64,000 nt of DNA from Glandiceps talaboti (taxonomy: Eukaryota > Hemichordata > Enteropneusta > Spengelidae), in contig NC_135552.1 in the NCBI RefSeq assembly GCF_964340395.1, positions 8,645,994 to 8,709,993 of the forward strand, given 5' to 3'. A program made the position numbers and the translations under genes. The notes under the pieces are model-generated. The model was given only the letters and a program-made list of their open reading frames with translations, was not told the DNA's origin and made no database searches. This document shows, piece after piece, positions 13,001 through 26,200 of the stretch. The stretch's first letter is position 1, and each line of letters begins with the position of its first letter.

Positions 13001-16000
13001 TTGCCTGGTTTGTCAAGTCATGAACTTTACATCACAGATCATTACAGCACCTAAGTAGTCTTTCTTTTCCCACACCACAAAACACAGCTGTCATTTTTAC
13101 AGCATTTGTACTGTCAAACATTTTTTTTTTTTTTTTTTTTTTTAATTTAGTAACTTTCTGCACAATTTCGACTACTTCTTTTGGAGTAGGATTGGAGAAT
13201 ATAGTTATACATCTGAACTTATAAATATGATTAACAACAGGCATATCAATACCCAATCTGATTAAAATCCGATGTAGTGAACACTGCGCGATTTCTTTTT
13301 GGCTGTTACATTTACTGTTGTTTGTTCATTTGTGAGAGGCTATTACATACATCTGACACACTACCACAGGTTTTCCCAAGCCACACGAGAGCACTGAGCC
13401 ATTGAATGAATTCATTCAACCAATGAAAATAAAGTGCTGAAACATACAGGTACAGCACTTCAGAACGTTGTTTGAAAAGAGCACGAGCACAGAGTGGAGA
13501 TGACAATGTTATTTGTTATTGTTTGATGGTTCTCTTTCTTTCAATTTTGAACATTGAGTGTTATATTGTAAGATGAGTTCTGGTTGGCTACTCGTAAGTA
13601 CGAGATTGGGTTTGGGAAAATCTATGGTATTGTGTCCTATGTATGTAATGAGTGCTCACAATAGAACAAACGACAGTAAATGTAACAGCCAAAATGAAAT
13701 CATGAAGTGTACACTACATGGATATTAATCAGACTGTATTAATACATGTCTTTTTTTGACTACTTTCCACAAACCTCAGACTGTGTTTATTCACAAACCA
13801 TGAAACACAGCTGTTATTTTTACAGCATTTGTACAAATATTTTCTTTTCATTTCTTTGTTAACATTCAACAACTTACTGCACAATGCTGTCTATTTCATT
13901 TGGATTAGGAACATTTCAACTTTATAGGCTCTAGTACAGGTATGACTACTGTCAATGTAATTGTGTTTGTGATACAAAACACACAGCTGTCATTTTTACA
14001 GCATTTGTACAAACATTTTTTTTTTCATTTCTTGTTTTAAAAATGCAGCTACTGCACAATTCTGCCTTTTTATAGGAACATTAGAATTTACCCATCAAGT
14101 ACAGCCTGACTGACAGGGATATCAATATACGACTTACTTTCTGAATGTCTGTGTTTATTCCCAAACCATGAAACCCAGCTGTGACTTTTGCAGCATTTTT
14201 ACAAAAATAGCATGAAAAGCATTGCAGTACTACTGTACAATGCAAGTGTCAATTTTTTTAACAGGTTTATCCACATGCTGTTCCATCCCTGTTGATACCT
14301 CTAATTTGGAACCAGTTCAATTGTGTGCTGTATTAAATATGTTGTTTGGTAGCTTCTTTGTAAATAACCAAGTCATTTCACCAACTGCCTATTTCACTTA
14401 GTTTGATAACATTCTAATTTACACTTCATGTATAAACATAAAACTACAGAGTAATTTCAGCTGTTAGTTTCAATTGTGAAAACATTTTGTTTTCAACTTT
14501 CATTTCATTTCATTTCAGTACAGTAATTTCAGTGGTTGCACTATCAAATATCCTGCCATCTTCTTTTTAATTAGAAACATTTTAAGTTAGATCACACACA
14601 GTCAGAGAGACATATCACTAGACATATTATAACTACTTTTAGCATGACTGTTCAGTAGTGCATGTAAAATAGATAGGCTATTAAATTGCTATATAATGTC
14701 TAACAGTCTGATTTGTGACATTTACAGTCTGATTTTAAAAGTATGGTTTCATTTCATTTCATTTCACAAATGAGCTTCTCCTGAATTCTCTCAACCCCTT
14801 CTTCTCCATCTTGTCTAATGAATTTATATTTAGTGTGTCCCCTCTAAGCTAGTTTGACATGCAATGACTCACAGCAACTTCTTATGACGAATCAAAATTT
14901 GGTAATCCCCTAGTATCCTTTCCTATGTAGTGACTCGCAAGGAGACCCCATTTCTATCATTTTGATTGACAACAAATGTTTTTGTCAGGCACTAGATAAC
15001 ACACTGATCAAATAGGTAAACTAAAATGAAGTGACTGAAGAACAATTTTTAAAAAGTGCTGAAGGCCAAAAGACTATTTTTACATTGATTGTGGATATAA
15101 CTGGTACAATGCACAATCTAAATAAGATACATAATCTGTATGATATGTGACTTACTCTCCGACACAAAATGATTCTAGAATAACACTTCCACTTTGAATC
15201 TTGTCAACATATGTAAACTATTAGATGAAACACACTCAAGTCACGTACGTAATATAACAATTTGGTCAAACTTGCAAACTATGATAACTCATTTCAGAAT
15301 TTGTCTTCAAGGAAGAAAGGTCTTGAAAAAAATTTAGTAAAATGGTGAGACCACCATATTTGAACAAATACTAACTGACTAGTGAATGGTTCTATTTTTG
15401 ACCATAGAATTGTCCTGTTGATGTTACTATTGTGGTACAGTGAGCTATATTAATAAAGCAGTCTGGTATCAGACAAGTCCATGGACTAATTATCATGCAT
15501 TCACTTGGGCTAATAAGGGCTAATACTTTGGTACTGTGCTGTTTGTTTTTTATATTGTATATCTCCATGTCATTAGTAATGGCTATGGCCATCCTCTTTA
15601 TAGCATATAGTGGACAACCCAAGGAGTACATTGATAGTAGTTATACATGTACACTAATTAACCCATTGCTAGAATAGAAACACATATCAAATATCCTTTT
15701 CCATTTAGTAAAACAGTACAAAAATAGTGTCTAGTTAGGTCAAATGGCCAATATGTATTTCCATATCCAACCCAAATCATTACTACAATAACAATATAAG
15801 AAGTCTATGTCACTTAACTATGGAAAATTATATATACATACATGAATGTACATACCAATGTAACAATGTATATATATAGATATGAAAATTTAGGTAAATC
15901 TAATTTGACTGTGGGAAATGTTGATTTCTGACATCCAGTAAATTTTGGGAGGAATAGTCACCCAACATGTAGGTGTCACCCAGCATCACTATATTATCAA

Positions 16001-19000
16001 AATACCACTGACGGTATAGACCAGTGACTTTGTTAAGTTGGGTATATCAACATGAGTCCCTAAAGTCACTCTGAGTTTCCCTACTGAAAATATGGTCAAC
16101 GAAGAAGAAACTATGTACATCTCAATATCTTTGTTATCTTAGAGCTTGGCAAAAAAAAAACATAGCTGATGATTCACTTGATTGGGATTTGACACCTTAG
16201 TCATACACCATACAAAGTATTTCAGTCTATGATTACCTGAAACAATGATATTAAGTCTAATTAACTATATTAATTGTACATCTACTTCCATCAAATGTAT
16301 TACGTGTTAAATTTTACTAGCTACCAACTACACTAAAATCAGAAATACATCCTATATATGTATAAAACTACATAAAAATGATGATATGTGCACACCGACC
16401 ACCACCAATATCTATCCCTCACAACCACCAAGAGTAGGATTAGACATTGTGAATCATAACATAAGTTTGAGCAAACGTAATGAAAGTATTTGTAAAACAT
16501 GTCTAATAACCTTGAATGCTACTTCCTGCATCAAAAATATAGCTGTAATCAAAAAATGTATATTGATTACGGCTATCGTGAAGAAAGACAGAGAAAAGGT
16601 CAATAGGTATCAACAAATTTACAGTACAGTTAAAGACTAAAAGTGAGAATTACAGACAAGTGTGTTAATAGTATGAACGTTTACCAGGGATTAGAGTTAT
16701 GGCATTACATGAAGTGTGTGATTTACAGCTGACAATGTGTATATACATGGTACACCATAAACAGTAGAGACTGCAGTCCACTGTCTATGATGTAAGTAGG
16801 TGTTAGTTTGTGAAGAGGATACAATGAATTACCGTTATGGTTGTCATAGGTGAAATCATGAAGATTGGCAGGCTCACTTGCTCTCCTCATTCCTAATGGG
16901 GGGAAGGAACTGGTTAGCGACATCCAGAGGTGAGAGGAGGGACTGACGACAGCCAGCCGCTAGGTTAACAATGATACATTCAATGACAAAAAACACGTTT
17001 GACTAGTGCACTACGACACTGCTCTCGATCCGGATCTGGTTGGTTAAAGTCCTATTAGTTAGTCTATAAAAATGGTAACTATGTCTAGATGGTAATTAAT
17101 ATCTACCAATTATCATGCACTCTGTTTCTCTTTCTCCTTTTTTTTTTTTGAAACTTTTAAGCCTGATGTGGGGGCGTTTCAGCTCTGGCATGCATGCTTG
17201 CCATGGACTGGGGAGTTATCAAATTTCACTTCTTTTATAACTTACATAGTCGTATAATCTTTCAACAACTACAGAGTATGTTGATAATTGAGAATACAAA
17301 CAGAGGCAATAAAGTACACATATGACCTGATCTATTGACATCTACAGAAATGTGCCTCGGAAAGATTCATCGAGAACAGTATAAAGTAATGAAGAATTTC
17401 AAATTTATTGTTTTACTGCCGAAGGAAAATTGATAAAAATAATGAGAACACCCTCAGACAGCTTCAAGCTGTGATGAAAACAATTTCTTGTATAACACTG
17501 ACAGAGATCAAGTATCTAAACAAGGGGAATTCCTGGCATATTTGTATACAGCTATCAAATATCATATCCCGGGGTTATAATGAACTATCTGATAAACGGA
17601 CGAGGCATGAACAGCGCCATCTATGGTCAAATCTGAATGATATATAATTTTGTAGATAGCGCCCTCTATGTTTTTGTTTGTATTCAAGTTTACAGATGGT
17701 GCAAAAGTTATCATGTGATTTTGTTTATATTCAAGAGAGACTGGGAAAGACAATGGAGAATCAAAAGGGGCTAAAATACATGCACATAAAAAAGATGCGA
17801 AATATGCTGAAAAGATATTGTTACTTTTAATAAAAAATAACAACAGGGTTTTACAGATACTGGTGACATGCCAAAAAGTGAAATGAGATGAGAATATTGG
17901 TATGTGTACATTTATGAAATGTTGACAACAATTATTAAACATATTATTCTTACACAGAAAATACACAAAGGTTGAGAGTGTATTGTTTACTCCACTGGGG
18001 TATATGTAGAGACACAGTTACCACATACAGTACTGATGGACAGAATGACACACTTACCTTCAAAAAACTCTGCAAATGGATCCCTTCCTCCAAAAAAGTC
18101 TCTGAACACCTCATCTGGGGTTTTGAAGTCAAAGTGGAAGAAACTGCCAAAGTCATCATGGAAGTCAGTGCCAAAATCAGCTGGACCTGGAAGAGATAAC
18201 GAGAGATGGAAAATATTGACTACGGTTTGAAGATACTACCTTCTGATACACAGCGCCCTCTATTGATTACTTATGGCAATGAATATGCCATCCTATCAAT
18301 GTGGCATATATGCACATATTTACATGTCCATGCCACTCATTGGATGTAACATATTCAGACTGTCTTCATCAAGTGTAGCAAATCCTCCGTCGCATAGATC
18401 TCTATCACATAATACCCACACACAATGTGTCTTCCCTCCATTTTACATACAGAATTAGCTTTGGAAACACAATGGATCCAGGTTCCATCAAATACATACA
18501 ATGGATTGGTGATAAAGAATGTATATATTTGAATAATAATTATGTGAATTATGTTCAAATTTTGTGCAAAGTGACTTCTTCTTTTTTGAAAAGCTGGTAC
18601 ACATAACACTTTCCCATTGCTAGTCCTATATAGTAAAGTAGATGGGAGTACATTGTGTCTCCAAATATGGTATATCAGGATTGCGCTACACTGACACATC
18701 TGCCAATTTTTAGTATTCAAAGTTTACATGATATAATGTAAATGGCCTGTTAGTCTAGAGACTTGTCATAGTATTACTATCACAAGCTGCTGTTAAGAGT
18801 GCTTGAGAAAGTCAGCACATGCCAAATCTCTGGGCTAAAGGGTCTGTGTCCCTGGACAGTAAATCTAACATACATGTATTACTGTATTAATGTAACAACA
18901 CTACATGTAATACTAAAGGTACACTGTAATATCGTGTATATGAGTCATTGGTGACACCTTGGCACAATTACTGAAGTACTACGAACAGTATAGTCTACAT

Positions 19001-22000
19001 TGCAAAGTGCAATTTACTGCCAAAGGTGCATCATCAGAACATTTCACTGATGTCCTACTCTATTAGACATATTGGTAATTTGTGCCCAATGTAAAGTCCA
19101 TTTCAAGTTACTGTTTACTGGCACTATTTGATACAACCACACAGAAACCGATAACAAACTGCATGTTCTACACTAAGATAGCAAGATAGCAAATTTCTTG
19201 CTACATTTTGTCTAGATCTGTATTTATGAAATAAACTATAATAAACATACTGCAACTAGATGCAGACACGTGATGTCTGCATGGTGGCACGTCAGTTCAT
19301 TTCATTTAGACAAAATATCACAAGAAACTGTTTCATTCAATCTTGCTATCACTGTTTCTATTGGTTTCTGCATGGTTGTATCAAACAGAGCCAATGAAAG
19401 GTAACTTGAACTTGGGCTTTCAGAGTCTCTTATACCAAAACACATGTTTATTGGTGAATCAGTAAATTAAATGTGCCTGCAAGTGTTAGCAATGTGAAAT
19501 GCTAAACACATTTCATTGCGTAGTTATATAGCACACAATACTAGTAGTAAATACAAACAGTATCAAAATGCACTGAAACAGTTCTTAGCAGCCATGCATA
19601 CCACTAAAAGCCACACTTAAAAGTACTTATCAGAAGCGCTTGTCAACATCACTCACTGGTAAAATTGAACCATGTATGACATACATACATATACAAATCA
19701 GCCACCATGCAACACTTCAATATCCACATCACACACATGCTGAATGATGTGTGTTTGTTATCATTCACACATTCCATTGCCTGATTCAAGTCACTGACAA
19801 CTCTCTCTGTGTGCAAGAGTTGTTTCACATGAACCGCTACACACAAGGTATGCATTTACCAAATCTGAGGCTAATAAAATCAGTATCAGTCAAAGTGCTG
19901 CAAAACTTCATCTACTTACTAATACTACTAGGCAGAATATGCAACAATTGTGTTTCTCTACATTGCATTTTTCAATACTATATTTATAGAGTGAGTTGGT
20001 TTCTATCTCTAACTCTAAGGTGTAAAGGAACAGTTCAGAGACACAGTATGCGAAGGTCTTATTTTCTAGTGTACATCCATGTCAGAATTCATGACACAAG
20101 GATAACAAAAAAAATGCCATCATGTTCATTAATAGATACAACACCACCATATGGCCAGCAGCAGCAGGTCACAGAGAAAACATACACTTGGGAGAGGGTA
20201 ATACAGAAAAGAAAAAGGCAGAAAACTAGCAACTCATAAAATGGACAGCAGTAGTTGTGTTATGAGCATGGAATGACTAAATAATGCAGTGGAGTGTTAT
20301 GTTTGGTATGAGTTGTAAGCTCAAAATACACCAGTTTAATACATGCTGCGCTCGCATTTCGAAGCATAAGTGTTACAACATAAAGCTTTTCATGATCATT
20401 AAACGCAACATGTTTGATGCTATGGTAGCAGTAGCCAAAACTACACATCAGAAGCAAGTGCATATACATGTACGTGTCCAAAGTTTGGTGTGCAAAGTAT
20501 GCATATTTGCACTCAGCAACATTCAAATATCACAGGTTGGTTCTTTACAATGTATTGATTACAAATTCAACTCTACTGCAAGTCTATATTTTAGATTTTA
20601 GTGACATCAATGGAAATCTGGTGATGTAATGTACCTAGATTTCTCTGTGTTGTATCATAATTGTGGATGAACATTGGAAATCCTGCCACCTACTTACCCT
20701 GTTACCGAAAAATAATATGTGTAACTAATTATTAAAGGCATGTGTTTTTTAAAAGTTTATTACAAAAGGATCATATACTTTAGAAAGTCCCTTGTGCATA
20801 AAAAAATCCTGAAAACTTTACAAAAGTTCATGTTTAGGACTAGCAAATATCATTAAAAAAAGTTGGAAAAAAAGTTACTACAGCCCACAGGGATCAAACC
20901 CAGCTACCTGTAAAAACCCTTTCCTTATATGGCAAGTAGTATTATTTCACTGAGTCTTTGTTATATATGCATTTCAGCCAATTTGTGAGAGCTACTACAC
21001 TTTGTTGCAATTATGCAATGACATTACACACACTATCAAAACCAAAACAAAAGGCAAGCTATACGCATTGTTTATATATACATTGGCTATAGAAAAAAAT
21101 GGTTGGCATTGTCACTTGTGACAAAAACTACACATGCAAACATATACACTGCAAAAAATGCCAAGGGGGATTATTTTATGCCTATAAACAAATGCTTTCC
21201 ACAGCAATATTATTTTATTTTTTATTCACGATTTTTTTTCTCGCAAAATTGGAGTAAAGTTTTGAAAAGTTTTGAATCAGTTATGATGTAAAATGATATT
21301 TATTTATGGTTAGTGATGGACTGAATTTTAGAGGAAGTAAATATGAATGAAAACATAGAAAGTAAATAGAATAAAAACCTCTCCAATATGTTCTCTGCCT
21401 TCTTCTGGGATTAGTCGTAGTTCTTGTCCTATGGGTCCGTCTATATGATGGCCTGGCGCTCCCTGTAATGTGGTGTGGATGGAGGGTGGTTTATAAAAAG
21501 ACAGACAAACAAACAAATAGGACGGATGAGATTCATTTCCAAGAGTATGGGAACCGATAGTGAAGTTATCAATTTTATTTTTAACTTTGAAGAATGTGAT
21601 GTTACAATGATTGTTACTGAAGTGTTGTGAGATTGGAAGAAGTTTTAGCGATAATATGCAAAGCAAAGAACGTCAGTTCCATTTTATAAATACTGCCGAC
21701 TTCATGTTCGTGTTCACAGGCTTTGTTTGATACAAGCACACAGAAGGAAATAAGAAAGTGTATGTTCTATACTTTAAGATAACACGATTGCAATTTCATG
21801 CTACATTTTCTTTGAAATGAAATAAACTATTTAAATGTACTGCAACTACACGCAGACATGCAGGCACCAATATTTTGATGTCTGCATTGTGGCATGGTTA
21901 GTTCATTTCAGTTACACAAAATGTAGCAAGAAAAGAGTATTGATTCAACCTTGCTATCTTAAAGTGTAGCACATACTGTTTCCTGTTGGTTTCTGCATGG

Positions 22001-23177
22001 TTGTCTCAAAACAGAGCCAGTCAACACTAACACAGAACAAGCAGTAAATGAGTTGAGTAGTAGGAAGTCACAAAGCTGCATCTGCTGTCACAGATCATGA
22101 AGAAAGTAAATTTTTTTGTACACATATGTGAGGTCTTCAGGAGGTGACTATGGCCATGGCCGGTAATAACAGGCCATTAATATCCATCATGTCAGGAATT
22201 TCACCTTGTGATTTTATGAGAAGGGGAAACATCCTAATGTAATACTACAGTAGAGTAGCATTGAGCAGAAGTTGAGAAAATTCTTTTACTTGGCACCACA
22301 TCAAAATATAAGAGTACAGGCTAAGATAAGAAAACTGCATTGTTTTAGGCACGAGACAAAGGCAAAGAAAATTGAAAGAGAAGGGTACTACAGAAAGTCA
22401 GCAAGGTGTAGTCGAAAGATCATAATTTACAGTTACCAGCAGGACATTTCCATGCTCATGCACAAGCACTTTTTTGTTTTACTGTTATTACTTTGTAGCC
22501 TGTTATGCTCTATTTACAGCCCTATAACTGTGATAGTTGATTTATCTACAATGTGAAGCTGTTGACTTTATGCGTAGTGTTGCATTCTCTTTAGAAGTAA
22601 AAGCTGATATCTTGCCGCATGCAGCATCATGCCTTTATCAAAGGAAAGTCGCTAGTCCACAACACAAGTCACCTGTAAGACATTTACAAACTGATACAAT
22701 GTGATTGTGTATCTGTAACTTCACAGCAGTTATTGGGGGTGACATACATTGGACATTGATATGTTCCGTTTTGCTTGTGCATATATTCTGACATGGCACA
22801 CTCTATCTATACATGTGCTCATGACCACACAGTACAGAATCAGTTTATTATATACACTGCCTGTGGTCTACTCTATAAACTAACAGCTATCTCAAGACAC
22901 TACTAGATTGTTGACTGGTACATAACTATCTGAAACAGCTGCCATCACGAAGCCTTGATTGCTTCATCATTCAATTTATCGATGACATTTCTATGGTGGC
23001 ATTGCTCTCTTGTGATTCGAACTTCGTACTGCACAACATGCAATGCAAGTAGCGCCATATCCAATGTTGTCTGTGATGTGACCTTCTGTACACACACACA
23101 CATACATACATACATGTAGATATGTATACATGTAAGTGTATATACATACACATGAACATTCATATAAAGATGTGTAA

Positions 23178-23219
<42 letters not shown>

Positions 23220-26200
23220 ACACGCACAGCTCCTCAGCACTCATTCTACATTGTACGTATCCCAACTTACAGACTTGTACTTCAGTACATGCATATTACA
23301 TTAAAATAAATGAATGATAAAAATAAAAATTATGTGAACCATAACAAAAATATACAATATAAATTCTAGTCTGTCCCTAGACAAATGGCAAGGCTTTATA
23401 TAGATTTACTTTCATCAGTCGTTTGTATATCTCAGCTGGAATCACCAAAGTGTGACTCACACATTCAATCTTTTAGTAATTTCATGATGCAAATGTTGTC
23501 ATTGCAATTTGCAAATTGACTATATTCAGTTTCAATTTATTTAATTCCCAGCTAACTAGAAATACCACTTGAGGGCTCTGTCCAGGTGTAAGGAGATTTC
23601 CGGTAATTTGATACTGTACCACAGGGAATGCATTAACTTCAATGATGAATTTTCTAGTAACATGTTCATACATATTCACGTGATGACAAAAAATAATGAA
23701 GTGTACAGAGTACATAGTATGCATTATTTGTACTTTTGATTACAAAAACTGAAAGACACTGGACCCAGCTGTCAAATAAATAACAATTTTACAACGGATA
23801 AAGGCAGATGTCACAACTTGATCAACCTGGCCTTGTAAATGTAGTCAACATCCCTAATCCAGGTATTTATTGACTTTTTAATTTCAAAACAAGTTTGAAT
23901 AAACAGCTGATTTATAAATTGGGCCAGTGTTTTTCAGCGTGTGTGTCTCTACAGAATGCATTCACGTCACTGATATACAAATGCATGTGCAGTAATTATT
24001 CATGACTCATTTGAAGCCCTCTGGATTATTCTTGAACAAATCAATCTAGTGGCCATTTTTTTTTTACCAAATTGAACTTGCCCCCTCCTCTTTTCATGAA
24101 ATATAATATTGAAATGAAGTGAGGCTTACATGTATGAGTGCATCAATTTCTTAAAGAGATTGTATCAAACCAAAAAGCAAAACTGCAATAATATTGTGGA
24201 GGTCGAGTCCACCTTGACTCAGTATGACAATAACATGACAGAAGGCGTAGGTTTCAGGCAACGCCTTCTTAGCTTTAGGGATCCTGAATTCATCAGGACT
24301 TGAGTGTTTCACTCAGATCATTGCTAAAATATTGGCTATCATTCATGAATTTTCAATTTAAAGTGGTTCCACAAGATAAATTTTCACATCATCTCATTAA
24401 AGGGGCAAGTATGAAATTGTAGGATGAAGTTTACTTTAAGGTGATCATGGGAATTTTTTGCTTTATTTTAAGCATACTAATGAAATAGTTCTAAGACTAG
24501 ACTGTCTTAATTAGACCTCAAAAATAACACCCTGTCTGACTTGCCCCTTTAATGATACAATTTGAAAAAGGATATTTGTCCTGGAATTAACTGTGCTAAA
24601 AAGATATTCCAATTTCTGTTCTTCACTTTGTCAGTAGCTATGATATGACAGTCTCCAGTGAACATACATTTACATGTACATTAACAGAAATGTACAGTGC
24701 AAGTCATTTTAATTTTGATAGATAATTATTAAAGCTAACACTTCACTTCTAATGTTTTCATAGTCTAAAGCTAGCTGCATTAGTGGCAACTAGAATGTCT
24801 TTTGAAACTGTTTTATTAGATATAATGACTTACTTGTAATATTGTACACCCTGAACAGTACTGAATCACCTGTGTAGCTTTTCAAACAATAAATCCAATC
24901 AAATTGATTTTGGGTCCACACCCAAAAATCAGCACCCCAATGGGATGTTATGCTATTGCTGTACAACTTATGTATACAATTGGTCTGTAATTAGGTTAAC
25001 ATGCACAATATCTAATTATTGGTATCTTGACACTTTTCAGTCAATGTATTGTTGGTTGTCTGATCGAAAAAAATGATATTCCAGTTACAGCTAGTGCAGC
25101 TCGAAATCACAGTCATTTTATGTTGCATACAATTGGAAATTTCAATTCTTGTACAGTTCAAATGTTTTCCTTTGAGTAATGTTTTGATTTCCCCCCTTCC
25201 CCCATGTCTATATTTCCATAACATGACTCTATTTGTTTATAATAAGACAATCACCAACTTTAGTTTTATGTAAATTAGATATTCCACTAACTTACACTTT
25301 GACCTGCAATCATCAAATGACATATCCTGTTCACCTTGAAAAACTAGTAGCCTGGAATCCATATGGTCCTTTAACATTTCAGTAATAATACTAACTGGTA
25401 CAGTATAGTAGACCACATGGCTTCCTTGGCTAAATAACTTTGTATACTTCTAATTCTGTTGATTGCACCTACCTGCTGCTCCATTCAGACCTTCTGCACC
25501 ATATTTGTCATAAATTTCTTTTTTCTTCTCTATTGACAGGAAAGAGACAGACATATGAATTAGAGTCTTTGTCCATACAGAGGGCAATGTCCTCTGGCTA
25601 TAAATAATGTATCACTATGGTAGCCTTGTCATGGCTACAACTATCAAAGAAACATAATATTTGAGACATGTCTCTGCATTACTCTAGATTAATTTGTTTC
25701 TTACGTGATTCCCTTTATTCTGTACAACAAAACAACAATGGTAAATATTATATAGTATGTGAATAATGTGAATGTGAATACAGTTTTAATAGTAGATTCC
25801 TAAACAGATACAAAAATGTATTGTCTATAACTGATATCAGAATCTTAACTTTATTTCTAATCAAAACATTAGTGTACATCACCACATGATGTAAGGATAC
25901 TGCAATGTTTTTTCTGGGGTGGGGTGGGGGTGGGGTAGGGGATTAACATTTGATTACAGGCCTGGACTATGGTACCTCTGTGCAACTCTCTGCTTAATTA
26001 GCACAGTCTAAAAAGACCCTAAAAGGGCACACTAGACATGAAGTCTTTCACAATTCTCTGAAATAAAGTCTCATTTCTTACATTTTGACAGATTGTATAC
26101 ATGAAGTGTAAGTTAGCCTGCAAAGATTTATACTTAGATATAAATTTATAGTCAGAGTCATTTTGGAAGCAAGTCCCAAATTTTCACTGACCTCTTGCCA

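Larger units (their letters stand above)
9473..18057. other. DnaJ intron 4: contents
   Basis: No exon recognised. It contains the TATG microsatellite, a dispersed repeat with internal tandem units (10740-11925), a pair of 130-bp inverted repeats (11926-12057 and 14370-14497), four diverged copies of a tandem unit (13030-14240) and a 483-bp Mutator-like element. The interval 14800-18050 looks like plain intron apart from the CTCF-core-like motifs near 17613-17670. Confidence 0.6.
18187..25472. other. DnaJ intron 3: contents
   Basis: Two copies of a palindromic MITE (19120-19392 and 21719-22018), the candidate cassette exon, a tRNA-like B-box fragment (near 20895) and a CA microsatellite (23088-23223). 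The remaining stretches show nothing I can assign. Confidence 0.6.

Noticed and set aside
17562-17966. 134-codon minus-strand frame in DnaJ intron 4
   Set aside because: No recognisable domain, and low-complexity hydrophobic and Asn-rich content typical of AT-rich intron.
19751-20239. 162-codon plus-strand frame in DnaJ intron 3
   Set aside because: No family resemblance, it lies opposite to the host gene, and codon pattern and composition look like random AT-rich intron.
20870-20965. tRNA gene or SINE on the minus strand (B-box-like GGTTTGATCCC)
   Set aside because: No convincing A box, acceptor stem or D arm. T-stem pairing is only about 3 bp.
22945-23304. Cys/Val- and His/Thr-rich frames
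   Set aside because: They are translations of a CA microsatellite.
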